A stretch of DNA of 64,000 nucleotides, from assembly GCA_964602985.1 (NCBI GenBank), contig CAZRTJ010000003.1, forward strand, positions 62,001 to 126,000, given 5' to 3'. This DNA comes from CAYZJB01 sp964602985 (GTDB lineage: Bacteria; CLD3; SB21). Shown here piece after piece: positions 53,103 through 62,946 of the stretch (the first letter of the stretch is position 1; the number at the start of each line of letters is the position of its first letter). Below the pieces are notes generated by a model. The model saw nothing but the letters and a program-made list of their open reading frames with translations, did no database searches and was not told where the DNA came from. A program made the translations under genes and the position numbers.

Positions 53103-53218
53103 GGAGGATAATGGCCAACCGTTGTATCATCGGTTCACTCATGGCCTTCGTTCGTCATTCTGTGCTCGGCTTCGCGTGCAACGTCATTCGACCCTGGGAG
53201 TGCGCGTACCACACGGAA

Positions 53219-54430
53219 CTATTCAAATCGCAGCGCATCGATGGGATTAAGTGCGGCGGCTTTCTTCGCAGGATAGAATCCGAAGAAGATGCCGACAGCG
53301 GCGGCAAATCCAATCGAGATGATGATCGAGGCGAGCGTGATCCGGACCGTCCAGTTCATCACGGATTCCACCGTCTGTGCGGTGATAAAACCAAGCAACA
53401 TGCCGATCAACCCTCCGACCAGACTCAACACCACTGCCTCGACGAGAAATTGCAGAAGGATATCGCGTTCCGTCGCCCCGATGGCCATGCGAATGCCAAT
53501 CTCGCGCGTTCTTTCCGTCACGGACACCAGCATGATATTCATGATGCCGATGCCGCCCACCACGAGAGAAATGGACGCGACAATAATCATGAGGATGGAG
53601 ACGGTTCGCGAAATCGACTTGGCCAGTTCATTGACCTGCTCCTGCGTACGAATCGTGAAGTCGTCATCGCTCCACTGTGGGATACGGTGTTCATTTCGCA
53701 GAATGTCTCGAATCTGCTCGATGGCTGCCGGTATGTCTTGTGCAGTGCGCACGGAAACGTAGAGGTAATCGAGATCGTGATCGGCATTGAGCCGCTGGAC
53801 AAATGTCGTGTAAGGGATAATGACCATGTCGTCCTGATCCTGTCCGCCCGCCAGTTGCCCTTTCGGCTCGAGCACCCCCGCCACGCGAAAGGGTATGCCC
53901 TGAATTCGGACGACCGCGTTCACGGGATCCATGCCGGGAAACAAATTACTGGCAACTGTGGTGCCCAGCACGCACACCTTGTTGCCGGAGCGATAATCCT
54001 GATCCGTGAACATGATTCCCGACGACAGACCCCAGTTGCGAACCGTTGTGAAACTCGTATTCACGCCAAAAATCTGACTTCCCCACGTTCGTTCCGCCGA
54101 CACCACGCCGGTGACCGTCCGCAGCGCCGGAGTCTGCGCGATCACCAGATCGCATTCGCGGAGAATCACGTCTCCGTCCACCGGTGTCAGCACCGAGCTC
54201 GCGCGCAGTCGGATGCCGCCCGCGGTCTGGCCCCCCGGGCGGATAGTGATCAGATTGGTCCCAAAGGTCTCAGTTTGACGGTCGATCTCCCCTTGCGCTC
54301 CGGCGCCGACACCGGTCATGGCGATGATCGAGCCGACGCCGATGACGATCCCAAGCATGGTGAGTGCGGACCGCATTTTGTTCCGCACCAACGCATCGAA
54401 GGCCAGTTTCAGGATATTGCCGAATTCCAT
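53219..54430 (-). CDS. MacB-type ABC transporter permease
   Basis: A 403-residue permease with the MacB/FtsX layout: one N-terminal helix (FDALVRNKMRSALTMLGIVI), a large extracytoplasmic MacB_PCD domain (residues about 45-250) and three C-terminal helices (about 282-395) ending NPIDALRFE. The segment TERTREIGIRMAIGAT is a family hallmark. Its ATG follows the ATPase stop directly. With the ATPase, membrane-fusion protein and TolC it forms a complete tripartite exporter. Such systems export macrolides, peptides or lipoproteins; the substrate is unknown. Confidence 0.93.
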   Translation of the reverse strand: MEFGNILKLAFDALVRNKMRSALTMLGIVIGVGSIIAMTGVGAGAQGEIDRQTETFGTNLITIRPGGQTAGGIRLRASSVLTPVDGDVILRECDLVIAQTPALRTVTGVVSAERTWGSQIFGVNTSFTTVRNWGLSSGIMFTDQDYRSGNKVCVLGTTVASNLFPGMDPVNAVVRIQGIPFRVAGVLEPKGQLAGGQDQDDMVIIPYTTFVQRLNADHDLDYLYVSVRTAQDIPAAIEQIRDILRNEHRIPQWSDDDFTIRTQEQVNELAKSISRTVSILMIIVASISLVVGGIGIMNIMLVSVTERTREIGIRMAIGATERDILLQFLVEAVVLSLVGGLIGMLLGFITAQTVESVMNWTVRITLASIIISIGFAAAVGIFFGFYPAKKAAALNPIDALRFE

Positions 54431-55225
54431 CTACGCGTTATCTACAATGGAGGTGGACAGTACGCGACGCATTTCCTCTTCGGGATTCAGACGCGTCTCC
54501 ACGAGGAAATCCTTGATAATGCGTCCGTCCCGGAAAACTACGTTGCGTGTGGCGTACTGCGCAATGTCCGACTCGTGTGTGACCAGAACGATCGTGATAC
54601 CCTCGTTGTTCAGTCGTTGGAAGATCGCCATGATCTCGATGCTTGTCTTGGAATCCAGGTTTCCGGTCGGCTCGTCCGCGAGAATGACCTGCGGCTTGGA
54701 CGCCAGCGCTCGCGCGATGGCCACACGCTGTTGTTGTCCGCCCGACAATTCGTTCGGTTTGTGATCAAATCGTTTGTCCAGACCCACCTGACGAAGGGCT
54801 TCCATGGCCCGTTCGCGGCGCTCCTTCGGGTGCACTCCCTGATACAACAACGGCAACTCCACATTCTCGATGGCGGAGGTTCGGGACAGGAGATTAAAGC
54901 CCTGAAAGACAAATCCGATTTTGCGATTTCGAATGTGAGCTTTGTCCGTCTTGGACATGTGCGCCACGCTGACGCCATCCAGGACATACTCTCCGGAGGT
55001 GGCGGAGTCGAGGCATCCGAGCATGTTCATGAACGTTGATTTTCCGCCGCCCGAAGCGCCCATAATGGCGACGAATTCTCCTCGTCGGATTTCCAATGAC
55101 ACCCCCCGCAAGGCAAAGACGTCCACGTCTCCCATCCGATACACCTTGCGCAGGTTGGTCACCGAGATCAGTGAGGGAGCCGTCAGTTCATCTACGCCCG
55201 ATCGAGCGGAATCCGTCAGGGTCAT
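54431..55225 (-). CDS. MacB/LolD-type ABC transporter ATPase
   Basis: A 264-residue ATP-binding subunit with Walker A GASGGGKS, Q-loop VFQGFNLLSRTSAIENVELP-type region (residues about 97-116), signature LSGGQQQRVAIARAL, Walker B VILADEPTGNLD and switch His in LVTHESD. About 20 extra N-terminal residues precede the domain. The Gly replacing the usual Ser in Walker A (GxSGGGKS) is a tolerated variation. The ATG overlaps the membrane-fusion gene's stop by 4 bases and the stop abuts the permease start. Confidence 0.94.
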   Translation of the reverse strand: MTLTDSARSGVDELTAPSLISVTNLRKVYRMGDVDVFALRGVSLEIRRGEFVAIMGASGGGKSTFMNMLGCLDSATSGEYVLDGVSVAHMSKTDKAHIRNRKIGFVFQGFNLLSRTSAIENVELPLLYQGVHPKERRERAMEALRQVGLDKRFDHKPNELSGGQQQRVAIARALASKPQVILADEPTGNLDSKTSIEIMAIFQRLNNEGITIVLVTHESDIAQYATRNVVFRDGRIIKDFLVETRLNPEEEMRRVLSTSIVDNA

Positions 55226-56364
55226 TTGATCGGCACCCCCGTCTTCGCGACGCTGGTCAGCAATCCGGTCACGACCTTGCCATCCAGCGTCAATTGGTCG
55301 CTTCTTACTTCCGTGAATTGACCGTCGGTAATCCCCGTCTCGACCATCACGGGCACCAGCTGTTCGTCGGCATCGAGTGTCCAGACCATCGAGGAATTCT
55401 TCGGGTCGAATTTCTCGCCGAACGCCTGCACGTACTGGGCATACTGATCCTTGGTGAGAGCCGGTTGATATCGCAGAGCCATGTTCGGGACTTGGAGAAT
55501 GTCAGCTCTCTTATCGACGATGATCGAAATGTTGGCAGTCATTCCGGGCAGCAGCTTGTTGTCCTCATTGATCACGTCGATGATCACTTCATAACTGACA
55601 ACGTTCTGCTGGGTGATGGGCTGCAAACGCACCTGCCCGACCTTGCCGGAAAATTTCTCATCCGGATACGCGTCTACGTAAAACGACACTTCCTGATCAA
55701 CCTTTACTTTGCCGATATCGACCTCGCCGATGGTGGCCTCAACCTGAATCTTGGAAAGATCATTGGCGATCAAAAAGAGAATCGGGGCCTGCAAACTGGC
55801 GGCAACTGTTTGACCGACATCGACATTGCGGCTGATCACGACGCCGTCGATGGGGGACACGATATTGGTGTATTGCAGAGACACATCCGCACGGTTGTAC
55901 GCGGCCTGCGCTTGCTTCTGCTGCGCCACGGCCAACTCGTAGTTGGTTACCGCTTCATCCTTCTCCGCCTGGGAAATCAATTTCCGGTCAAAGAGTTCCG
56001 CCGCCCGCTCGAGAGTTTTCTTCGATTGCGAGACCTGCGCGTTGGATTTTTCCAGGCTCGCTTCGGCTTCCTGCAACTGCGCCTTCAAAAACGTCGGATC
56101 GATCTGCGCAATCACCTGACCTTTGTGAACCTTCTGATTGAAGTCTGCATGGATCTTCGAGATCGTGCCGGACACCTGCGTGCCGACTTGGACGCGTGTC
56201 ATCGGATTCACCCGCCCCGTAGCCGTAATCACGACAGACAGGTCGCCTTTGCGGACGGGCTCCAGTTTGTATTTGGGAGCGGAATTGCCGGAACCCAGAT
56301 ACAACGCACCGAGGACGACAATGACCAGCCCCCCGAGGATCCACCAGACTTTCTTCTTCGACAT
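55222..56364 (-). CDS. MacA-like periplasmic adaptor (membrane fusion protein)
   Basis: A 380-residue HlyD/AcrA/MacA-type adaptor: N-terminal anchor (WWILGGLVIVVLGALYLG, about 7-24), a barrel-sandwich half (VQVGTQVSGTISKIHADF, KGQVIAQID), a helical hairpin (about 95-165), the second half (IVSPIDGVVISRNVDVGQTV) and beta-barrel and membrane-proximal domains. It links the inner-membrane ABC transporter to TolC. It begins 15 bases after the tolC stop and overlaps the ATPase start by 4 bases. Confidence 0.94.
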   Translation of the reverse strand: MSKKKVWWILGGLVIVVLGALYLGSGNSAPKYKLEPVRKGDLSVVITATGRVNPMTRVQVGTQVSGTISKIHADFNQKVHKGQVIAQIDPTFLKAQLQEAEASLEKSNAQVSQSKKTLERAAELFDRKLISQAEKDEAVTNYELAVAQQKQAQAAYNRADVSLQYTNIVSPIDGVVISRNVDVGQTVAASLQAPILFLIANDLSKIQVEATIGEVDIGKVKVDQEVSFYVDAYPDEKFSGKVGQVRLQPITQQNVVSYEVIIDVINEDNKLLPGMTANISIIVDKRADILQVPNMALRYQPALTKDQYAQYVQAFGEKFDPKNSSMVWTLDADEQLVPVMVETGITDGQFTEVRSDQLTLDGKVVTGLLTSVAKTGVPIK

Positions 56365-56379
56365 GCCAAGCTCCGCTGT

Positions 56380-57702
56380 TCAGTTTTTCAGTTTACCGGT
56401 CGTCCGCAGAAAACGCGCGATTTCGATCTGCAATTGATACAACGCCGTTGTGCGCTCGATCCTGGCGTTGGCCAGAGACAAGTTGGCGTCGCTGATTTCG
56501 ATCGCCGAACCCACGCCGGTGTCAAAGCGACCGGCGGCCAGTTGCAAGTTGCGTTCGCCCTGTTCGATGAGGCGGCTCGTGGCTTTGTACCGCTCTTCTG
56601 CGTACTTCACGGAGAAGTACCGCTCTTGCACTTCCTGGATGATCCGTTGGCGTGTGACATTGTATTGGGCGGTGCTCGTGCGGATTCCGCCCTGGGCTTC
56701 TGCGATGTCCGCACTCACAGTCAGTCCTTCGAAAGGCCACGAGAACGTGACGCCGACATTGTATCCGAGTTTGAACTTCCCCCGGTCCAGGAGTTTTCCT
56801 GGATCATCGCTGACCAGGTACGGGCCAAATCCCGCGCTCCCCGTGATGATGGGAAGATACTGACGCTTTGCGGAGGCCATGGCGGCTCGCCACGCCCGTA
56901 TCTTCAGATCGGCGGCCGTGAGTTCGTTGCGTTCTCGCAAGGCATCGTCGATAGACTCCTGCAGATTGGCAACAAACGGCTTGTATTCCACTGTCGCATC
57001 CAGATGATAATCTGCGGGGTCATCTGCAATTTCTGTCACGCCCATCGCGTTGTTGAGATTCACCTTGGCGAGTCTCGACTTGCCCCGCGCATTGATGAGT
57101 TCGACCTCGGCATTGCTGATTTCCAGTTCCGCTTTGGAAACTTCCGATTCCGGAATTTTGCCCACCTGAAAAAAGCCCTGTGCCCGTTCCAGGTACTTCT
57201 TCGCCTGGGCGACCCGCTCCTCTTGAATTTTCACAACGGATTGGGCCAGGATATAATTGTAATAGGCAATGTGCACATTCAGAATGACATCCGCTTCCAT
57301 CGAGGTCAGTGAGTTTTGCGAAGCCTGTATCAATTTCTTCTTCGACTCCAGGGCCCGCTGAGTCCGGCCGAAATCATAGATCGGCTGACGGATGGAGAAC
57401 CGAAGCGACGGTACAAATTGCGTTTTCGACTTGGTTTCGACCGTGGGGGTAGGAGCGATGATGTTGGGGTGCTGCAACGGTGTGTTGGTGATGAAGGAAC
57501 CCAGTTCGAATTGCATTTTCGGGAAATAGGACGATCGCACCTGTGTGTACTCCGACTCCGCTGTCAGCAGCGCCCCTTGCGACGCGCCCAAACTGGGCTG
57601 ATTTTTCAGAGCCACCTGAATACACTCCTTGAGAGACAAGGAATCCGCAACCTGGGCCTGTGTAACAGCCGAGATCGCGATCATCAGAACCATGATCCTC
57701 AT
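56380..57702 (-). CDS. TolC-family outer-membrane factor
   Basis: A 440-residue outer-membrane export duct with signal peptide MRIMVLMIAISAVTQAQ. It shows the internal duplication and long helices of TolC: LSLKECIQVALKNQPSLGAS near the start, repeated helical stretches such as ERVAQAKKYLERAQGFFQVGK followed by IPESEVSKAELEISNAE, and RFDTGVGSAIEISDANLSLA in the second half. AGAAGGAAAG precedes the ATG. It is the first gene of tolC-macA-ATPase-permease, with a candidate sigma-54 promoter upstream. Confidence 0.94.
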   Translation of the reverse strand: MRIMVLMIAISAVTQAQVADSLSLKECIQVALKNQPSLGASQGALLTAESEYTQVRSSYFPKMQFELGSFITNTPLQHPNIIAPTPTVETKSKTQFVPSLRFSIRQPIYDFGRTQRALESKKKLIQASQNSLTSMEADVILNVHIAYYNYILAQSVVKIQEERVAQAKKYLERAQGFFQVGKIPESEVSKAELEISNAEVELINARGKSRLAKVNLNNAMGVTEIADDPADYHLDATVEYKPFVANLQESIDDALRERNELTAADLKIRAWRAAMASAKRQYLPIITGSAGFGPYLVSDDPGKLLDRGKFKLGYNVGVTFSWPFEGLTVSADIAEAQGGIRTSTAQYNVTRQRIIQEVQERYFSVKYAEERYKATSRLIEQGERNLQLAAGRFDTGVGSAIEISDANLSLANARIERTTALYQLQIEIARFLRTTGKLKN

Positions 57703-57745
57703 TCGCTTTCCTTCTTCCTAGGACTTATTCGCCGACCCCTGCATG

Positions 57746-57761
57746 ACAATTCCCGTGCCAC
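57746..57761 (-). promoter_or_regulatory. Candidate sigma-54 promoter of the tolC-macAB operon
   Basis: The minus strand reads TGGCACGGGAATTGTC, matching the -24/-12 consensus TGGCACG-N4-TTGC at all but the last base (TTGT). GG and the -12 G have the exact required spacing. The predicted start is about 34 bases before the tolC ATG. Confidence 0.6.
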
Positions 57762-57808
57762 CCACAAGAGTCTCGTTAGGCCTGAAAAGTATGCATTTAC
57801 ATCGAATG

Positions 57809-57868
57809 TTTCTCGAAGAAAATTTACTGATCGATCCCATGACTTCACACATGTCACTTGTTGTCACA
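57809..57868 (-). promoter_or_regulatory. Repeats upstream of the sigma-54 promoter, candidate activator sites
   Basis: Two motifs are seen on the minus strand. TGACATGTGTGAAGTCA (57856-57840) has TGAC/GTCA half-sites, centred about 112 bases before the predicted start, a usual place for NtrC-type activators; just ahead of it GTGACA occurs twice, 4 bases apart. TTTCT-TCG-AGAAA (57821-57809) is a perfect short inverted repeat. Binding is inference. Confidence 0.35.
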
Positions 57869-58628
57869 GGTTCAGACGGAAGACGGTTGCGGCATTTCGC
57901 GTGAGTCGGTCGGCTGTCTCATCATCCGTCCACCCTCTGCATTCCGCAATCTTGCCCGCAGTCCAAAAAACGTGAGCCGGTTCATTCCGTTTGCCACGAT
58001 GCGGTACCGGCGTGAGATAAGGACAATCGGTTTCCACCAGGATCCGATCCGCAGGCACGAGCGGAACAATGTCAGACAGAGCGGACTTCTTGTACGTGAC
58101 GTTGCCGGCAAAGCTGATATAGAAATTCAAATCGAGCGACTGCCTCATTTGATCTGCATTTCCTGAAAAGCAGTGCATGATGCCGCACAGTTCCGGACAC
58201 GTCTCCTCCTGCACGATACGCAAAACGTCATCACTCGCATCTCGATTGTGTATCACAACGGGCTTTTGTGTCTCTTTGGCCAGACGTAGAAAGATCCGAA
58301 AGACGTTTGCCTGGACCTCGGGCGGACAGGTCTTCCAATAGTAATCCAGACCCGTTTCTCCGATGCCCACCACCCTCGGATGCTGAGCCAAGTCGCGCCA
58401 CAGGTCTTCCTCTCCGACCGTCCATTGCTCGGCATGGGTCGGATGCAGTCCGATGACGGCATACACCTGCGGATACGTCTCGGCCAGACGGATCGCTTGA
58501 CGACTGGATTCGAGACTCGTTCCAATGGTCACGATTGCGCGGACGCCACGCTCCAGCGCACGTGTGATCACGTCATGGCGGTCGGGTTCGAACGCTTCGT
58601 CATCCAGATGCGCGTGCGTATCGACCAT
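57864..58628 (-). CDS. tatD: TatD family metal-dependent hydrolase/DNase
   Basis: A 254-residue TIM-barrel hydrolase. The metal ligands are seen as DTHAHLD (His5, His7), GETGLDYYW (Glu), VIHNRDA (His), MHCFSGN (His) and LVETDCPYLTP (Asp). TatD enzymes act as 3'-5' exonucleases in DNA repair and degradation, some also as D-aminoacyl hydrolases. Its ATG overlaps the tamB stop by one base (TGATG). Confidence 0.95.
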   Translation of the reverse strand: MVDTHAHLDDEAFEPDRHDVITRALERGVRAIVTIGTSLESSRQAIRLAETYPQVYAVIGLHPTHAEQWTVGEEDLWRDLAQHPRVVGIGETGLDYYWKTCPPEVQANVFRIFLRLAKETQKPVVIHNRDASDDVLRIVQEETCPELCGIMHCFSGNADQMRQSLDLNFYISFAGNVTYKKSALSDIVPLVPADRILVETDCPYLTPVPHRGKRNEPAHVFWTAGKIAECRGWTDDETADRLTRNAATVFRLNL

Positions 58629-61600
58629 CAGTATTCTTTGCGGAAATAGAAAATTACGTTAATGATGTCCTTGTCGCTCGTCGCTTCCTGACCCGGCTTC
58701 TTGAATTCAAATTCGATTGTCTTCTTCCACGACCGGAAAACCGGCAAGAGCGAGTCGGCCGCAATTTCCAACGTCAGGTTCTGGGCGGAATTGGCGTCGA
58801 GTCCGCCTTCGAACGACACCGAGACGGTTTCGGAAATCTGTTTCGACACCGCGATGGTGGCGCTGCCCCCGTCGCCGCCGGCGGACTGATACTCCAGTTT
58901 CTGGAAGCCTCCCTGACGGGCAATCGCACCGAGCACCTGATTGATCGCCACGTCTTTCGCGAAATCACCGGCCTGACTCGCGCCTAATTTTCCCAGATCG
59001 CTGGTCTTGACTCCGAGCACCAGATATGAAAGAATGTCGGCAGGTTCCGTGAGTCCGTCGATCGGATCATCCGTGCCGCGTTGGACGGCGGTGATGGCAA
59101 TCTCGGGCTTCAACAACTTTCCAGTCACGCGGATTTGCGCGGTGGCAGGTATGTTTTGTTTGTCTTCGTCGGTGTAGGTGAATTTCTTGACGGCCAAAAT
59201 GTCCAGCTCCGGATTGACCCCCGGCTCCCCTGTGAAAATAACCTCGCCCTTTTCAATCGTAAACGCCGCATTCAGATACGCATACTTGCCACCGGGCTTC
59301 GTAGCCACATTGCCTGAAATGAAGAAATCCTCACCACCCGATGGCTTGATCACTTGGATGTCACCCAGCAAATACAAAATCATTTCCGCCGACTTGACGG
59401 CGTTCTCCGTATTTTCCGGCAAACTCATCGTCAACTCAAGGTCGAGATTCTTGTAATAATTCACCGACGTCGCGTCCTGAGTGGTTTTTCCGGATTGAAC
59501 GGTCGTGACGACCCTGGCCTTGGTCGGATCGACCACCCAGATTTCGGAGTTTCGGATCTGCAAATCGCCCTTCACGACCGGATAGCTGAGGGACTGCGCC
59601 GATACCGTTACTTCTCCCGTCAGATTGGCGGAATGCAGATAGGCCGTTTCCGATTTCGTGTTGACCGGTTGAAAATCACTAAAGAGAATCGTCGCCTGAT
59701 ACGAGACTTCGTCGATCCGGGACAGGTCGAAGTTCTTCATCAAGTCGGCCAGGTTGATTTTGGCCTCCGCCTTCATGTACGACCGCGGATCCTTACCGGA
59801 TTGCAGAACCAGCGTATCGAGCGAGATCGACTCCGGACGGAGTTTGACAAACAGGCGGGCATTGCGGAAAGTCTGTCCGAGCGTGCTCTTCGGAAATGTG
59901 ACCGTGCCGTCTTCGATCTTCATCTCACCTTCGATCTTGGGTTTTTCCCGGTTGCCGGTCACCTTCAGATCGATCTTGATCTCTCCGCGGTGCAACGTGA
60001 GATTCTTACCGAAAAACGCCTGCAGGAATCGCAAATCGATGCCTTCCGAGTGCACGATCAGATTGATCGGACGATTCGGGAATCTGTCCTTGACGTCCTT
60101 GAACGCAAGATCAATCGGCAAATACCCGCTCATCGTGAGCGTCTTGTCCGCATTCTGATTCAGCGACATGTTCACCTGCAACTTGCGGTTGAGGTACTGC
60201 AGATTGCCGAGATAATTCGCATATGTGAACTGCGCGGCCTTTCCATCGACAATATTCCAGTCGGCAATGACGATGGGCTTCTCAAAACTGCCTTTCAAAC
60301 TGGCGTTGAGATTGACGATGCCTTCGATGACGGACTCTTTGGAACCGATGACGGAGTTGGCCCGTGAGAGATTGAGGTCCTTGATTTTGAGATCCAGGTC
60401 CTGATCGCCTTTCACGTCGACTTTCCCAAAAATCGTCATGACGCCGGTACCGATATTCATGGTGAAATTGCGGATGTCGTATTTTTCATTTTCGACGTCG
60501 AAGGCGATGTCCACAGGCCGGGCATTCTGCCAGATCTCACTCCACCGTTCGTAGGTGGAATCGATGACCGGTTCTCCGCCCAGATTGACCTTCACTTCCC
60601 TGGTCTTGAGAGTCTTTCCAAGAATGCGCAGGTACAAATTGTCCAGAAGCAGGTTCCCGCGCGAGGGATCCTCCATCACCAGCGCGCCTTTGACCTGCGC
60701 GTACGCGTCGGCGGCATCCTCGTATCCCGATACTTCAAACAGTGTCTTCCGTTTTTCCTTCGTGATGGACGTCGTAAAATCCCTCACGACGGAGCCCCCC
60801 GCGTCCAGACGGCGTGCGTACAGAAAAACGTCACCCAGAACCGTCTCGTCGATATTCTGAAAATTGACCGCCTGCATGAGCTGACCCGGCAGCAGGTTCG
60901 TCACGAAGTAGCTGAAGAAAAGCGAATCGAGTTTGAATGCGCCGAAAATCAGATTCGTCACATTCACCTGCCCGGCCGTCTCCATCGACTGGAAGCTTCC
61001 CCTGGTCTCTCCGCGATAGGTCAATTCAAAATCCATGGTGTCGGGCACGACGGAATCCAGCCCCGCATACTGTTTCAGCAGGGTCACATCCCGGGTCCGG
61101 ATCTCGTACGTCATGTCGATCGTCGAATCGAGTCCGACGGAACCCCCGATCTTCAGACCGGCCACCGGTGTTTCCAGGTGCACGTCTTCGATTTGAATCT
61201 TGCCGCCGTTCTTGATCCCTGCAATCGTCAGATTGTCGATATTGCGCTGAAGCACCCGGGAGGAGTCTGAAACGATGGAAAAGCGCGTCATGCCCGTCTT
61301 CGGATTCAGCCCCTTCCCATCAATAGCTAACCTTAAATTAATACTGCTTTCCATCACCGGATTCATCATCAGATCCGCCAGATTGATCTTCTGAAACGCG
61401 GATTCCAAATGGTATTCCTCGGAAGACAGCCGATAATACCCGTCGCAATCCCAACTGCCTGCGCTGGTCCGACCGCGGAATCGGGACAGGTGCGCAACCC
61501 CGCCACGGATGGAGGAGTGAATGTCGAACGTATCGATCGCGATACCCGAGTACTGGCTTTGCGTCAACCCCAGCCGCACGTCCGCCTTCATCGTCCCCGG

Positions 61601-62752
61601 ATCCGTCCCCAGCCCGTCGGCGAAGAGGGTCCCGTTCAGCATCACCTGGAGATCCGGTTGATCCGCAAATTTTGCGACTTCGACAGAACGAAAACGCAGT
61701 TCCGTACGATAGCCGATCAGACTGTCGAGATCGACGCCCGCGTAACCGCGGATATCCCCCGCGGCCGTTGCAATCACCAGATCGGACAGGAAAACGCTGG
61801 TCAGATCTCCTCGCGCCTCGGTTGAAAACTCCACTCGCTCAATGGCCGCCGCGCCGAATGGAAACAACCGGCGCACTTCGCCCACATGAAAAGGGGTCGC
61901 GGCGATATCCAACCGATACGAAAGACCCGAATCCGGAAGCGCCACCTCTCCTCGCACCAGAAAGTCGGTACGATCGGTCCGAATGCGAAATTCCTCCACT
62001 CTCACCCAGAGGCTGTCCGTCTCATCGGGATGCGCAGCCTGATAGGCGAGCGATTTCTTCAAGGCATGCGCCCCCGCGATCACCGACAGATTCTGCAACC
62101 GCAGCGTGTCGGATCGGGCGCCGGAAAACTGTACGTACAGCAGACCGAATCGCGTAAGAGCGAGATTCTGATATTCCGCATTGGCATCCGCATTCATTTC
62201 GATTTGCAGACTGTCCACGCGCGCACGGAGAGTCGGCGTCTGGATCTCCACCCCTCCCTCTTCGATCACCAACTCGTCCAGCGACAACTGAAATCCGCCG
62301 AGCGGCTCGGCCGCCGAGTCGACCGGCGCCGGCGGCGCTTCCTCCCCGGGCTTGGCGATTCGCGCAAAATTCAACGTGCCCGCCGTATCCATCGCGAGCG
62401 AGATCCTTGGGCGCTCGATCCGCACTTGTTCGATGTGCACCTTGCGATCCACCAAATCCATCAGATCGTATCGAATCAAAATTTCATCGATCTCCGCCAG
62501 CGTCGTATCCGACATCGACAGCCGAATCCCCGACAGTGCGATTCCCGTAAAGAAATTCCCGTCCAACGACTCGATCGACAACTGCGCATGCAGTTGTTCG
62601 TTCACTTTGTCGACGACAATGTTTTTCAGTGCGGATTTGGTTTGGGGAAACTGAATGGCGACCAGGACGAGCGCGACAAGGCCGAACGCCGTCACCAGTG
62701 TGTAGAGAAAGAATTTGAACAGGAAGCGAAGAACCTTACGAAACCACTTCAC
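58628..62752 (-). CDS. tamB: TamB/DUF490-family translocation and assembly protein
   Basis: A 1374-residue periplasm-spanning protein, within the family's usual size range. It has an N-terminal membrane anchor (FLFKFFLYTLVTAFGLVALV, residues about 10-29), a very long series of beta strands forming a lipid-conducting groove, and the C-terminal DUF490 domain with LGVKTSDLG and conserved Gly-rich strands. TamB works with an Omp85 barrel (TamA or BamA) in barrel assembly and phospholipid transport. No tamA adjoins it; the Omp85-like protein at 48.6-50.3 kb is the nearest barrel of that class. The start is GTG 62752 with GGAG upstream. Confidence 0.92.
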   Translation of the reverse strand: MKWFRKVLRFLFKFFLYTLVTAFGLVALVLVAIQFPQTKSALKNIVVDKVNEQLHAQLSIESLDGNFFTGIALSGIRLSMSDTTLAEIDEILIRYDLMDLVDRKVHIEQVRIERPRISLAMDTAGTLNFARIAKPGEEAPPAPVDSAAEPLGGFQLSLDELVIEEGGVEIQTPTLRARVDSLQIEMNADANAEYQNLALTRFGLLYVQFSGARSDTLRLQNLSVIAGAHALKKSLAYQAAHPDETDSLWVRVEEFRIRTDRTDFLVRGEVALPDSGLSYRLDIAATPFHVGEVRRLFPFGAAAIERVEFSTEARGDLTSVFLSDLVIATAAGDIRGYAGVDLDSLIGYRTELRFRSVEVAKFADQPDLQVMLNGTLFADGLGTDPGTMKADVRLGLTQSQYSGIAIDTFDIHSSIRGGVAHLSRFRGRTSAGSWDCDGYYRLSSEEYHLESAFQKINLADLMMNPVMESSINLRLAIDGKGLNPKTGMTRFSIVSDSSRVLQRNIDNLTIAGIKNGGKIQIEDVHLETPVAGLKIGGSVGLDSTIDMTYEIRTRDVTLLKQYAGLDSVVPDTMDFELTYRGETRGSFQSMETAGQVNVTNLIFGAFKLDSLFFSYFVTNLLPGQLMQAVNFQNIDETVLGDVFLYARRLDAGGSVVRDFTTSITKEKRKTLFEVSGYEDAADAYAQVKGALVMEDPSRGNLLLDNLYLRILGKTLKTREVKVNLGGEPVIDSTYERWSEIWQNARPVDIAFDVENEKYDIRNFTMNIGTGVMTIFGKVDVKGDQDLDLKIKDLNLSRANSVIGSKESVIEGIVNLNASLKGSFEKPIVIADWNIVDGKAAQFTYANYLGNLQYLNRKLQVNMSLNQNADKTLTMSGYLPIDLAFKDVKDRFPNRPINLIVHSEGIDLRFLQAFFGKNLTLHRGEIKIDLKVTGNREKPKIEGEMKIEDGTVTFPKSTLGQTFRNARLFVKLRPESISLDTLVLQSGKDPRSYMKAEAKINLADLMKNFDLSRIDEVSYQATILFSDFQPVNTKSETAYLHSANLTGEVTVSAQSLSYPVVKGDLQIRNSEIWVVDPTKARVVTTVQSGKTTQDATSVNYYKNLDLELTMSLPENTENAVKSAEMILYLLGDIQVIKPSGGEDFFISGNVATKPGGKYAYLNAAFTIEKGEVIFTGEPGVNPELDILAVKKFTYTDEDKQNIPATAQIRVTGKLLKPEIAITAVQRGTDDPIDGLTEPADILSYLVLGVKTSDLGKLGASQAGDFAKDVAINQVLGAIARQGGFQKLEYQSAGGDGGSATIAVSKQISETVSVSFEGGLDANSAQNLTLEIAADSLLPVFRSWKKTIEFEFKKPGQEATSDKDIINVIFYFRKEY

Positions 62753-62946
62753 GCGAACATCTCCGGGTCATCGCGAACTTACCTAAAATGCGCTTCGATT
62801 TCAAACGGTAAATCGACTGAGGACAGGAATCTGGGTACAGGATGCCGTGGAAAAATCACGTACCGAAGATCGGGTCACTCTCACACGCGCAGGGTTCGTG
62901 TCCCACCCGGGCGCGGATCCGTCCGGAGCGGGCACCCACAGATCTT

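Noticed and set aside
53103..53218. Short inverted repeat AACCG/CGGTT before the cysteine desulfurase gene
   Set aside because: The stem is only 5 bp with a 9-base loop and no T-run. It is too weak to call a terminator or operator.
53111..55039. 642-codon plus-strand open frame
   Set aside because: It runs antisense to the MacB-type permease and ATPase genes. The composition is His/Arg-rich, as is typical of antisense translation.
55096..57312. 738-codon plus-strand open frame
   Set aside because: It lies antisense to the ABC ATPase, adaptor and tolC genes, which show clear families and coupling. Its translation has no domain and no ribosome-binding site. Long antisense frames are common opposite GC-rich genes.
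62860..62930. tRNA-like stretch (CTCTCAC loop and GGGTTCG) in the tamB-pyrD gap
   Set aside because: The anticodon stem does not pair, the T-loop lacks the conserved A after TTCG, and no acceptor stem can be formed. Treated as chance resemblance.
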